Origin: Agaricus subrufescens
Taxonomy: Eukaryota > Basidiomycota > Agaricomycetes > Agaricales > Agaricaceae
NCBI GenBank assembly: GCA_029945375.1
Contig: CM057059.1
Coordinates: forward strand, 2,914,001-2,978,000
Length of the DNA stretch: 64,000 nucleotides
Direction of reading: 5' to 3'
The notes below the pieces were generated by a model that had not been told where the DNA came from, made no database searches, and worked only from the letters and a program-made list of their open reading frames with translations. Every line of letters begins with the position of its first letter. The first letter of the stretch is position 1. Positions 12,027 through 23,276 of the stretch are shown here, in pieces. Made by a program: the position numbers and the translations under genes.

Positions 12027-13352
12027 AGCGGAGAGTGTTGAGCCGCCGTTCTTAGCCGTCCGACTTTATACATCCCGCTGGTATAGAATATGCCGTGGCC
12101 CACATGCTGCATAGCGCCTAGAGAATGGAAAGCCAACACGCCACTTGCAGGCTTCACGACCCTGCGCCATGTCTTGACTAAAATTTCGAGTCCTAGATGA
12201 GAGTTGCATCCGAACTTGGTTCCAATTTATTGATCTTATTGATGCCTTCGCCAAATGCCGATGTTGTCTTTTTATAGCGTATTTCATTTTTCGTTCATCT
12301 CCTGGCGCCGTGACATGATAACCAACAGCGCTGGCCAATCGTGGCCATCCAGACCCCGAAGCGGACCGGTCCTTATTTTCTCTCCGTCTATGTGTTAAAT
12401 CCTTACCAGTTGAATCCTGTGATAGCTCTGAGTCGCGAGGGAGGCTACTATGGAGACCTGCGGAAGGAGGCCTAGGTCAGAAGACTTGTCTGGGTGCAAT
12501 ACCGTCCCTCCCTCGTATCGAATTGAAGGAAATATTCCTTCCGCAGCAGGGGTGTCGCAAATGAAACGAACACTTTGGGTGACTTGGGTATTTGTTCTTT
12601 CCTTTAATGCGATCATTACGTTGAAGGGGACCAGTCCAGGCAGAGTTTTCCCTCCTATAGGTAGGGCCACACACGCGGAACTTTTTATTATCGATCATTT
12701 TTCAAAGAGAAGACTATCAATGCCCTTTTCTCGGGTCTGCTTCTCAGACCTCGCCAAGTACTCGCCAAGTATACAAGTAACCAAAGACAGTGAGCTGCAG
12801 TGTTTCATGTTCAACACTTATCCGGGTCGGGCATGTCCCTTCGCGACCCTCTTCTATGCACGTTCACGAAGCAAGCGAGTGGCCCTGAACGAGTGGGTCT
12901 GTGTTTTCAAGTTGCCTGAGATTGTTTTACATCTGATACGGGTTCTACTAGCAAATGGACTGATCACAGCACCTGCACACTGTCGAAAAGAACAGCGGGA
13001 AAGCGTTGGATTATTGACCTACGGAAGTCCCTTACCGCTGTTCATTCAAAAAATCTGAACCCTAAAATCTACAGTGAAATTTTTTATGTGAGGTAAGATG
13101 TGGCACCTCCTTTGGCCCATTTATACAGCCACGCGGTGAAGAGCCCTGGAATTGGGGATTAACGTTCATTCAATATTCAATTGCTGTGACGTCCGCCGCT
13201 ATTCCGTTATGGCCCCCCTCAGCAAAGGTTCGAACCGAAGAGTTATAGGCCTAGGTCCTTCACCGAAGCATGATACTGACTACTTTACAAGCGGATAAGG
13301 ATACACAGGAATGCTTTCTACTTGGACAAGCAATATACAGAACACTGGATAC
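12027..13352. other. Intergenic region without a supported gene
   Basis: About 1.3 kb upstream of the MFS gene. It contains a 202-codon open frame on the plus strand (12450-13058) and overlapping minus-strand frames. None has a family motif, a signal peptide or splice sites fitting the neighbours' intron style. Part of it must be the MFS promoter. Confidence 0.45.
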
Positions 13353-14069
13353 TCATTTGCGTCCTGCCCTCTGGCGGCCACCTTCGTGACCACGCTTCTC
13401 GTCCTGTTTTCCTTGTTCCTGACTCTGTCCTTTACGTTGTTCTCGCTCTGCGTCGATTTCTTTCTTCTTTTCCTTCAGTTTATGTATGGCATTTTTCACC
13501 CCGAGAGTTTCGGCAACAGTATATCCCCCGCCAAAAACGATGATGAAGAACCAGAAGACGTCTTGAATCGACATGAGCAAGAGAATGGAGGATCCAAAGG
13601 TTTTGGGCGAGAAGAAACAGCCGAGGAGTCCAGCGTATGCGAACATGCCGTTCAGAGTTGCTGGCCAAAAGTTCAGTCGCATGAACGAGACACTGAATGC
13701 TAGTACTTACCAACAGTCTTGTGAGCATCCTCTTGGTCAGACATACCGGCTGATAGAGCTGCAAAAGCGCAGCCCATGACGAGCGAAGCGAGGAAGTAGA
13801 CGCTCCCGGGATCTCTATCACGGAAAATGAATTGCTTCACATTGTCACTAATTTGGAATGTTCCTTAATGAGATTGAAGAGCTCACCAGTCCAGTATACT
13901 TGGATACAACAGCAGCTATGACTCCGTCATAAGCCAATTTAGGAGAAAACACGATAGACAAAGCGAGGAAGAAGTCGAATACGCCCTTGGCGAGGACAAT
14001 GCGCCGCGCACGATTTATCTTCTTCTCAGTATTGTTGGTTTCGAACAGGCGAGAGACTTGTCCGGACAT
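13353..14069 (-). CDS. Small multi-pass membrane protein, unknown function
   Basis: The ATG at 14069 begins MSGQVSRLFETNN. Three exons are likely: one ending near 13887 (or at an alternative GTATAC donor just before it), a middle exon encoding DNVKQFIFRDRDPGSVYFLASL, and a last exon encoding TLNGMFAYAGLLGCFF and VFWFFIIVFGGGY. Four hydrophobic stretches suggest four membrane helices. The C-terminus is a highly charged tail rich in Lys, Glu, Gln and Arg (KLKEKKKEIDAEREQRKG). The first splice junction is not settled, because the commoner donor puts the next exon out of frame. I do not recognise the family. Its start is 73 bases from the stop of the coiled-coil gene on the same strand. Confidence 0.6.
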
Positions 14070-14142
14070 GGTGGTCGTTCACAGTTAAGCGTTAAAAAGT
14101 CTCGGTGTATCCACAATTATGATACAGTCGGCCCTCACCAAG

Positions 14143-14997
14143 TCATGGTGGAGCAAGAGATACATGATCTTCATCCAAGACCTGTCTAATAGCAGAATAC
14201 AGCCTACGTTCTTTCTCATAACCCGCCAAGTCTTCATCGAATCGACGTCTCGCAGCGTCAAACCTCTCTCGTTCTTCATCGTACTTGCCTTGCATTTCTT
14301 CAAATTCCATACGCATCCGAACAGTTTCCTCTGCGTGTTTCCGCTTATCCTCTTCATACTGTTCGCGCTCAGCATAGAATCTATCAGCTTCCGCTTGAAA
14401 AGCTTGGTGATCTTCTTCGAATTTCTTCCTCATTTCATCCACCTCCATTCTTTGCTTTTCTACATCCCGTTGGATCGCCTGGTATGCCTGTATTTCGGTG
14501 TGGAGTTTCGCTCGTTCATCCTCGATCGCCTGTTTCTCTCCATGAATCCCCATTTCATCTTCTCTTAATCTTTGTCGATTAGCTTCCATTAATATCTTCG
14601 CCTCCTCTATTTCCCGCCAGTCATCCTTGATTCGTCTCTTCCACACCTTGTATTTATCCTTCTTCCTCAGCAATATATCCCATTCCACTCTCAACTTTTC
14701 TCCGTCTGTGAGATCACGTAAGGGATCTCGGGTACGGGTGAGGGTATGCACGGGAAGGGTCGTATCGCCTATAATTCGCGGCGTGTGGGCCAGTGTGTGA
14801 CCCGTAGGTGGTGGAGGTGGAGGCAGTTGAGGCGACCGCGGTGAAGAAGACGAGAATGACGATTGATGGTCTTTCGGTGGTTTGGCAAAACCCGAGCTAG
14901 GACCAGGACCAGGAGTAGAATGAGGGTTGTGCAGAGGAGAGCCTGGTAAGGTTGACGGAGATCTGTGCTTGGAGCACAACGATTTAGTATCCGACAT
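14143..14997 (-). CDS. Coiled-coil protein with Pro/Ser-rich N-terminus, unknown function
   Basis: A single 284-residue frame. Residues 1-90 are low-complexity, rich in Ser and Pro, with a run of six prolines. From about residue 95 to 270 it is one long charged coiled coil (heptads of Glu, Arg, Lys; for example RFYAEREQYEEDKRKHAEE). It ends ...DEDHVSLAPP. Such proteins are usually scaffold or cytoskeletal-like, but nothing here allows a specific call. Composition and codon use fit a real gene: the frame is open throughout and the antisense frames are its shadows. Confidence 0.65.
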   Translation of the reverse strand: MSDTKSLCSKHRSPSTLPGSPLHNPHSTPGPGPSSGFAKPPKDHQSSFSSSSPRSPQLPPPPPPTGHTLAHTPRIIGDTTLPVHTLTRTRDPLRDLTDGEKLRVEWDILLRKKDKYKVWKRRIKDDWREIEEAKILMEANRQRLREDEMGIHGEKQAIEDERAKLHTEIQAYQAIQRDVEKQRMEVDEMRKKFEEDHQAFQAEADRFYAEREQYEEDKRKHAEETVRMRMEFEEMQGKYDEERERFDAARRRFDEDLAGYEKERRLYSAIRQVLDEDHVSLAPP

Positions 14998-15332
14998 GAA
15001 CCGCCCTGTGAGTCAACTTGACGTTCACGGAGGAGAGGAAACTCACGAGAATGGGGATTTTGTATGTGTCTGAGTGTACAGTCGTGACATTACCGAAGAG
15101 ACGAAGAGGTAATAGGTGTAAGTAAAAGGAGAGACGCCAGCCACGAGGCTGTGAGTAAATGGATCATTAACGCCAACAGCTCTGCTTCGATCATCTGATG
15201 GCTCTTGTACTCAAACAATAAAACATTACAACACAAATTACAGAAACAGCTACAAGGTAACACGGTAACAATCCAGTCTACACAAATTACACAACAATAA
15301 ATATTATAAAATGCGCTTAATTCCTTCCTTTG
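14998..15332. other. Short intergenic region
   Basis: 335 bases between two minus-strand genes. It is A-rich near 15200-15310 (3' UTR of the upstream gene), and I see no other feature. Confidence 0.5.
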
Positions 15333-18230
15333 TCATCCTTCGTTATGAGTGTCCGCATACGAAAGTCTTCTCGAAGACGTATCTGACCTCGGTCTATCGT
15401 GATCGAAAGCACCGGGAGGGGCACCCCATATTGCAGGGTCTTGGTACGTATTAGGATCGAATTTTCCATAAGCACCTTGAGATCGCAATGATGAAGATGA
15501 CCCTGCTCGATGTAATCCCGCGGCCAAGTCTGCTCCTAGGTTTCCTGTTACCGGCACTCCTCCACCGTTCTGATGAACCTGAGGTACATGGGATGGTAAT
15601 GGTTGGTGCAAAACAAGTCCTGGAGTCATCCCTGCATTCTTTACGGTAAACTCTGCAGCCGGCGCTATGCGTTTGCGTATGGTCACTCGTGGTATAAAAA
15701 CATTTTCCTCGTTTGGGCCTTTTTCGGGTAGGTTCTGAGCCTGAAAGATTTTGGGTGTAGAACTGGTAACTCTATCCTGGGGTTGTGCTGCCGAAATGGC
15801 GTTACTAGGTGTAAGACGTGGAGTCGAGTGCGATAAAGGTGAATTACGCGGGGATTTTCTCGAACCCATGAAATAGCCTAATTGCGGTGAAGTCCCCTGG
15901 CCAGGATCGGACTACATATTCAATTAACACCTTGTTTTTCGGAACGGGCAAGGAACAACTCACTGGTGTCTGAATTGTAATTTTGATACCAGAACCATCT
16001 GATTTTCCGGTTTCGGGCGGTACTAGTTCTCTACCCTTGCCCTTGTCAAGCCTCGGCATTGGTGTAGGTGTCTCGAGAGGGCTAACCCCACTTGTGACAC
16101 TCAAACCGCTCTTCTTCGTCCTCAACGGTGCAACGGCTGGTAAGTTTCCGCTTGTATAATGGTGTAGGGAGCTCCCCGGTTGTGGCTGTTGTGAGTATAT
16201 TTGTACCGGTGGCGCTTTCCCTTGACCGACCAAATCAGGCGACTCTGGGTCAGGATTAACAGCAACCATCCTACTTCCTGTTGACCTTCCCGATCTCATC
16301 GACCTCCCATCCTCTAACGCGGATGGTCGTTTGTATAATTGTGGCGATCTTGACGCTTGAGCGCGATTGCCGCCTTGCTGACTTATCGGCCTGAGTGGTG
16401 TGCTATTCCTACTCAGTGGGTTTTCTTTAATTACACTCAATTTCTTCCCGATTCCATTTCCTTGAGATCTCGCACTTCTCCCCGAGATACTTTGTGCCTG
16501 TGATTTTCCACTGGGAAGTACACCATTGCTGACTAGGCTCGCCGAGCTGGCATTTGCGGTGCCTGCGTCCCTTGGGTATCCCGCGTCGTTGGTTGGAAGT
16601 GGCGTGGCAAGCATTTCAAATTGCGACATGGGAATCGAATCCATTGACGCGCCGAGTCTATGGCGCCTTCCCGTGCCTGGTGGGTGTCCTTCTGGACGTG
16701 TAACAGACGTGGCGAAACTAGCGGATTTTGAGTGTCTCTTGTTGGCTTGTACATCAACGATCGGAGGTTGGTTGCGAGCGGAAACAGGAACAACAACGCT
16801 GGATGTTTCGGCTGCTGGCCCGGATTCAACTCCAGTCGGTGTTATAGGTGAAGTCGGTCCGGAATCACCCTCGGGGGGATCTATCACCACCTTCTGTCTG
16901 GGCTTCTTCCTGAAGCTGAGAGTACGGTACCAGGATGCTGCAGCTTGTTTCAAACTTGGTCGACGGAACTTGACTCGAGACTTGTTCCCTTGTGGCGGAA
17001 TATAACGTTCGGTAGGACTTTCCAATTCCGGTTCATGGACCGTGTTTTCAACAACAGGAGGTTCTCTGGCATGAGGATGAGGATGAGGATGAGGATGACG
17101 GTCCTCACTAGAAGCAGTGAAGTTGCCAGCTGGAACATCTGGTGTTTGACCATTTATTTCTCGATGTTGCGGGCCTGTGACCCAGTCGCCTTTTGATTCT
17201 GCCTTGACTGGCTGGTTGATATTTGGTGTCCGTTCTATGACATGTTGAGGTGGGATCGAGACCTCATAATGATCTATTGAGGGAGAGGCAGCATTGCTAC
17301 GATCTACCGGAGGGCGACTTCGAGGAACTGGGCGCTTTGGCGAGTAGCCCGTGTGCGTCGGAGCATAGTGACCACGGTCAGGGGGAACAGTTTGTTCAGG
17401 TGGTGTTATAATGGGTATTGAAGGCATCTCCTCAAAGGGCACCTCTTCCTCGGGCTGGGGAGGAGGAGGGACGACGGGTGCACCGTCCCTTTGCGGGCGA
17501 CGTAGAGCAGGTGGCGGACGTTGTCTCCGCTGAGCAAAGGCCTCTGTAGCGGCAGCATCCTCCTTTACCTGCCTCCTCATATAGCCATCGGCCTGAGCCT
17601 GTTGGAAGCCAGCCTCAAATCCTTCTCTCCTACCCTCGTTTCTCGCCAGATCCATCAATCTCTCCCTCTTGTATTTATGAGCCATGTCCTTCATTCGGAC
17701 ATACTCCGCTTCGAGTTCTTCTCTGAACTTTTTTTGCGCCTCTGCTTCATCCTTCAGTCGTTCGGCCTCCCTCTTCGCGTGTTCAAGTTCAAAATGAGCG
17801 ACCCGCAGGTCTCGTGCCAAGGTATCCGCGGCAGCCTGTGCAGTTTCTCGGGCAGTATTAAAGCGAGTAAAATTGGAGAATGCATCTCGTTCTAGGGTAG
17901 CACATTTTCGAGCTTCCTCGTCGAGTAAGTTGATAGTATTGGACAGAGTAGAATGGAGTTTAGCGCTTTCGCGCTCCGAATCGATGATCAACCGTACTAA
18001 CTCTCTCTGAGAGAGCTGATTTCGAAGGAGTTCGCGTTCACGGTCTCTCCAGCCACGAGATCTTCCACTAGGGGCGCGAACGCGACCGCTCGATGACTCG
18101 GACTGCGTCTGAGTGAGACTCGAGGGTGGAGAAAGCAGCTCCGTGCGAGGCGAAGCGTCACTGAAGCAAGATGAGAACAATCGAGGACAGATTTACAGTG
18201 TGCTACACACATATGACTGGAGGACGGCAT
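15333..18230 (-). CDS. Large coiled-coil and low-complexity protein, fungal-specific, unknown function
   Basis: Three exons: 18211-18230 (ATGCCGTCCTCCAGTCATAT), 15964-18160 and 15333-15911. They sum to 2796 nt, 931 residues. The long open frame begins without an ATG, so the 20-nt first exon supplies the start; phases match at both introns (GTGTGT..CAG and GTGAGT..TAG). Residues from about 50 to 200 form a coiled coil (RESAKLHSTLSNTINLLDEE, HFELEHAKREAERLKDEA). The remainder is disordered, rich in Pro, Ser and Arg, with a basic patch SRVKFRRPSLKQAAASWYRT that could bind membranes or nucleic acid. A HPHPHPHPH run is encoded by a hexanucleotide repeat. I recognise no enzyme domain. Its first exon lies about 140 bases from the next gene's stop. 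Confidence 0.7.
17071..17097 (+). repeat. Coding hexanucleotide microsatellite (atgagg)n
   Basis: Four perfect ATGAGG units and a partial fifth. On the minus strand they encode alternating His-Pro in the 931-residue protein. The six-base period keeps the frame, so length changes would be tolerated. Confidence 0.8.
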
Positions 18231-18366
18231 GTCATGGATTCATTCTGAGAGTAACAGCACAACTTGAACCAGGGAACAAGGTATGTGCAATAAATAAATA
18301 CAATAACGCTCACGTGGCCTCACAGCCACCGGAATACGACTACAATGCTACAGAGTACAGACTTAA

Positions 18367-19478
18367 TTAAGCAGCTAGCCGAGCCCGCCTCCTCTGCAAC
18401 AGTCCTGACGAAACAGCTTGGTCTCGTGTTGCAGCATTGGATGGCGTGTTGGGGGCAGAGTGCACTAGGTCAAACTTTCCGCTCAGCGTCGGACAGACAC
18501 TCGGTGACGAGTAGTCTGCACCAGTTGTTGACCTGGGTGTGCTGAAAAATGGGCTCGTATAAGGAATAAGAAGCACTTGGCCTGCGTCTTCGCCTTCCTC
18601 GATCGCTACTGTGCGTGGCAAGTTGACGTGCAGCACTTGAAAGAAATTGAGGAGAAAGGCATTGCTATAGGCTGGTATTCGACTCACCATCTGACCCTTC
18701 CTCAAATGGCGTCTGAATGAGTAGAAAATCACGTTTCGAGGCGGAGGGCGTTGAAAGAGAGACATTGTCCTGTGATTAGCATTAGAGTTAATGGTCTAGC
18801 CAAATGGGTAGATCACGAAATTATATTTACCTCCATGACATCCGTGGATTGGCTAATAGCAGAAAGTGAAGGCATGATGGCGAGAAAGTCAAAGACTAGG
18901 CTATGAACAAATAAAGGAAGGTAATGGCCAGCCACTGCAAGTAGTATGAGAAACCAGAAGGATATCACAACCTAACAGACAGACGAGAACAGGCTTTATA
19001 TCGCTCAAAACTGTCAGGACCGCCGTGACAGTAAGGTCAGACACCCAGGCAGCTCGACATGAAGCGCATCAACAGTTCGCTGATTTGTTTCAGAGATGGC
19101 GACCATTGCTTCACACACCCTACAGATGATTTCAAAGCTGTGGTTACCGGCCCGGAATGAATGACATTTTTTACTGAATCCAGCTTATACTCGGCCTGGA
19201 GGAAGATGATGGCGGGCAGTAAGATTGGCAGTGAGCGGTGGGGGCAACCATCTACATACCCCGAGAATGATGTCCAATAGTCCAGCGACGAGGCTCAGAC
19301 GAGACGCCCGAACCAAAATCTGCATCAAATCCAGAACTTCCAAGTTGTTTGATCGTTCGGGATTGTAACAACGCGCGTATACCACGCTTACCGCTAACCA
19401 TGGACCACCTTCGAGGCACAATATTCCGATCACGCTTAACAAACCCTGAAGGGCCTTATACCGAGTAATTCGTCAAAG
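18367..19478 (-). CDS. Multi-pass membrane protein, unknown function (start unresolved)
   Basis: Coding exons can be followed from right to left. The first, about 19260-19470, reads YKALQGLLSVIGILCLEG and ends LLDIILG before a GTATGT donor. A second begins AEYKLDSVKNVIHSG. A third, about 18836-18970, reads VVISFWFLILLAVAGHYLP, then SLVFDFLAIMPSLS. A fourth reads DNVSLSTPSASKRDF. The last exon ends QRRRARLAA, with its stop at 18367. At least three hydrophobic helices are visible, and the C-terminal 100 residues are Ser/Thr-rich and probably cytosolic. No ATG is found in frame at the first exon, so a short upstream exon or a different junction is missing. It is not a family I recognise. Confidence 0.5.
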
Positions 19479-19556
19479 TTCGATGTGCATGCGATTGATT
19501 GTGAAGAAAACGACAACCGGTAGATTGACCCCATATACTCTATCCGAGCCGACAAG

Positions 19557-20254
19557 CTACTGACGCAACCTGTCCAGCCTTGGAGGAGTTTTTCTTGGCT
19601 TCACCCTCGTATAGTTCTTTAAACCTCCAAATAAGATCTCGTCTCTCGCCTCAGCCATTCTCACTACTTCCCGCAAAGGCCCCAGTGCATTTTCCGCAAA
19701 TGTGTTCATTTGCTGTTGTTTCATTTGTTTGGCTCCAGTTTTCTTTAACCTTGGTTTATATTCGGGCGAACCTATTGGAAGTTGTGGATTCCATTTAAGG
19801 CCTTGATCTTTATTTTTGTAATGTTGAAAACGTTGATTGTGGATAAAGTGTCCGAGGAACTTTGTTATCTGATGGGGCAATCCTCGAGTATGTGAAGAGT
19901 TGTATAGCAACGATAACGTGTTGTCCACTAGAGTTTTCGATACTGTCAGATCACGAAACTTAAAACAAAAATACAGTTCAAGGAACCGAAACAAAGAAAC
20001 GTACTACGTTTATTCCAGCATTCCAACCAAGCTTTACGTTTTAGATTCACTTCACTATCCCGAGGAGATTCATTTTGGAAGCGCATGTACACCAGCCCAG
20101 CGCGTCGGAAAGTAGGTCGGTAAAGGTTCCGCAGAGCCACAACTTCTGGGCTGCGATGGAGAACTGCCGCGGAACATGCTCGTCTGAAGAGGCGATAGAA
20201 GCTGCGAAAATCAGGAGGAAGTCCCTGGAGAACGGGTGTGGTGGTTAGCGTCAT
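19557..20254 (-). CDS. LYR-like small protein, probably mitochondrial
   Basis: Two exons, 20005-20254 and 19557-19942, give 636 nt, 211 residues, with matching phases (GTACGT donor, GACAG acceptor). The N-terminal FRSFYRLFRRACSAAVLHRS followed by VALRNLYRPTFRRA has the helical layout of the complex-1 LYR family, with LYR in NLYRP. The rest is basic (LKWNPQLPIGSPEYKPRLKK, NYTRVKPRKTPPR). Proteins of this superfamily act as accessory factors of respiratory complexes, Fe-S assembly or mitoribosomes. Which one applies cannot be said from the sequence. The assignment rests on one short motif. Confidence 0.6.
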
Positions 20255-21521
20255 TGGTGCCTTTGGCTATGTTTTCCTCACGGCCTGCAACAATTGATCC
20301 GCCGCTTGGCCCTGGCATAGTTCTTACGTTACCCTCGTATGTGATACTGACCGTTCTGTACATTCCAACGGTTTCGCGAACGACCCTCCTCGCCACAAAT
20401 CCACGACTTCTAAACGTTTACAACGCCGGTACGGCGGTGATATTTCACAACACTTGTTCATCACAAATGAATTCAATTGATCATCACCTACAACCCAGAC
20501 GACATGTCCAGTTGCACAGCGCCCAGTTTCAAAAATCCCATATATCCATGGGTCACAAAGGGTAGAGGTCGATCAGGGAGAAAAAAACCACGTTTTGCGC
20601 GCTCTAGTTTCCATTACAGCAGAAAAGACCCTTGCTCGTCGCTTCTCCGCTCACCGTGGTTCCTAGATCTTGGCGACTGGATTCGCCTCCTGACCTTCGC
20701 TTTGACCTGCATCACTCTTACCCTTCTTCTATACCTGATCTTCAGGGTATTCTGGGTAGGTTTCCTGACTTGATGGGGAAATATTTCGTCGCGCTTTCGC
20801 TTTCACAGCCTTGGTCAAGGGTCAGGATGCCTCTGGTGCATTCGCTTGGTCCTCTCCTTGTGTGCCCATTCTCGTGTGACGGGAGTGGCACCGTACACCG
20901 TTCCCTTGTGTTTGTTGAACCATCGCTCCCCAAATAGGCTTATCTATATCTCATACAGCTTACAGTGCTCTTAGGATATCTGAATAATCTCCTCCGACCA
21001 GGAATTTCTCTTTGCCTCGGTCAGTGGCAAGTACGAGCTGTTTTTACTGTTATCAACTCTCACTCGATGACCAATAATCACGAGTCTTTTGTATTCATCA
21101 TAGGACCCGTCATGGAACTTCCTTTTTTAACGACCATTTCAGACAATAGAATATCAGGGAAAGTACAATTGTGGATATATTCCAATTATTCCTGGGTGCA
21201 TGGACTGCAATCCAACACGATGGGTCAATGCGTATCCCCTTCAAGAGAGAAAATGATAGGCCGAACTGCGGCAGCACGCTAGCGAACGCATTTTCGTGCG
21301 CCTCTCCCGAACTCTAACAGTCTATGCGGTTTTTCGTGCACTTCCCCCGCACTCCAACTGTCTATGCGCATTTCAATGGCTCGAGCTTCTTTGAGATACA
21401 TCGCCATGTCTTTAAAACGAGGTTCTGAGAAGGAGAGGAGGTACTGTAGCGGCTTCTGCCTCGCGCCTCTCTACATTTTCCGTGTACTCCTCCTGCTCTT
21501 GTCAAACTGGTTCTCTTCAAT
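20255..21521. other. Intergenic region with a marginal small ORF
   Basis: About 1.27 kb between divergent genes. A plus-strand frame from ATG 20504 to 20773 (89 residues) ends in one strong hydrophobic helix (LTFALTCITLTLLLYLIFRV) after a basic stretch, a layout like a tail-anchored protein, but nothing else supports it. A tandem repeat lies at 21291-21368. Confidence 0.35.
21291..21368 (+). repeat. Two-copy 40-bp imperfect tandem repeat
   Basis: Unit 1 starts at 21291 and unit 2 at 21331. Both begin TTTTCGTGC and end TCTATGCG, with about eight differences between them. It lies about 155-230 bases before the ATG at 21522, in the likely promoter or 5' leader. Confidence 0.75.
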
Positions 21522-23103
21522 ATGGCAGCTGTAGCGAGCTTGAGAACCGCTACTTCTATGTTGTATTACAGTGCTCAGAGATATGATCCTCAACTAAGGC
21601 AGCAACAGGTACACATTCTTTGCCTTGGCGACCACTTTAACAATAAACTAATTGTTTGTCGGTTTTGCCCAGCCGACATTATTACCTACAACTCCACTTA
21701 CCCTGCTGGGACATCTACCATTATCATTCAGGACCAGTGGAATCAGTCACTCTCCCTTCATCTCTTCCAGACTCGCCCTCTCATCCCGTCCAGGCACCCC
21801 CAGCCTCCTAATACAAGATGGATCCACTACATCCTCTTCCATCCGCGGTTCAAGCTCTCTATGGCACGGTGATTATTCAGGCAGAATCTCTGCCTTGACC
21901 AATACCACAATACCTGAATCTGATGAATCGACGCCTGCTGGACCGGCTTCGGTGAAGGAACCTGAATCTGTGGAACGACAGACACCATCGATTGAGAGTA
22001 TGTTGATGCAGTCCGGGACACGTGTTACCACGCCACCTCCCAGTTCTGTTATTCGCCAACCCGACAACGCAATCGAGAAGGCGGACGAAAGAGGCAGATA
22101 CGAAGAAACTTCAGAACAGGCCCCATCAGACCCAGAACTTCCTGATCTTACTTTGGGTACTGGCAATTCACCATCCCATATTCTTGATCAGCACCCAGAC
22201 TATGATTCAGTGTATGATTACTCTGATGATGAAGAAAACGATACTATATCCGATTTTTTCAACGATCAGGATCCAGATGCTTGGATTGACGATAGATTCT
22301 CTACCCGTCATTCCATTAGTATAGCGGATGTCCAGCATTCCGCTCCTCCAAATAATGCGGACGATTTTTCACCACCTACTCGACCACCCTCTGTTATTTC
22401 TTGGCCGAGGTCTTCGGTGCGCTCTCGAGCACCCTCTGTTGTTACTTCGTCATCGATTGCTCCTATACGATTTCGACGCATGGAATCAAGTACATCGCTT
22501 GGACAAGCGGCTGTGCCACCCGGTGTGTATGTGCGACAGGCGCAGGTCAAGTTTGGTCCGTCTACCTCGTATAATAACCTTGCGGTTCCGTCTGTTGGCG
22601 TCACTTCCGCAGAACCTGTCCCCGCGCCTCCGCCTCCGATACCGCGGCCATACAAGGAAGTAGCTTGGTGGAACAAAATGCCTAGGTGCTCCTGTCTTTG
22701 TCCTTCTAGGCAGCAGGATCCGGAACCTACGAACCCGGATACTCCTTCCCAACCGATCTCTCCACGTGCCACACCAATTGCCACATCGGAAAACATGGAA
22801 ACTCATCCGCCACTATCGCCATCCTCGCCAAAATTCACGGCTCGCGGCGTACGTCATGGACGGACTCGTTTAAGTTTTAGGAGAGTGGTTGCGGCTATTC
22901 TGCCGTGTATACCCATCTCCCAAGAGCCTGACAAATCTAGCGAGGCTGAATTATCAAAGGAGAGATTGCGTTTTAAAGGTATTCTCTCAAATCCTTTCGG
23001 TCGTTGGCGGAGGAAGAACGAGGATACAGTAGCACACATCCGGAATGTGGCGAAGGTACAGATGGTGCAAGTGCGAGTCGACCAACGGGTGGTTGTGGAA
23101 TAA
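21522..23103 (+). CDS. Ser/Pro-rich low-complexity protein, unknown function
   Basis: Two exons, 21522-21608 and 21673-23103, give 505 residues (intron GTACAC..CCCAG, 64 nt, phase 0). The N-terminus reads MAAVASLRTATSMLYYSAQR. An acidic patch near residue 200 (DYDSVYDYSDDEENDTISDF) is followed by proline-rich segments (PVPAPPPPIPRPYKE). A short Cys cluster RCSCLCPSRQ lies near residue 360. The C-terminal 100 residues look better ordered and basic (RTRLSFRRVVAAILPCIP, GILSNPFGRWRRKNED) and could be the conserved part. I do not recognise a family and assign no function. Confidence 0.65.
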
Positions 23104-23276
23104 TTTTTTTCGGAAGACGATGGACAATTGAATTGGTAAATTCGATAGAATACATCGTCTATTATGCCTATAGCAAGTACATCTTAATAAGTTTTGATGA
23201 TTGTTTATAATGGAAGATTCATTTTATTTACTTACAGGATATATTCTTAGATGTACAGCAATGGTTCAAAACAAAA

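Noticed and set aside
12450..13058. 202-codon open frame, plus strand
   Set aside because: Mixed composition, no family motif, no signal peptide and overlapping open frames on the other strand; it looks like chance in a GC-balanced intergenic stretch.
13215..13245. GGTTCGAACC resembling a tRNA T-loop
   Set aside because: No acceptor, D or anticodon stems can be drawn around it.
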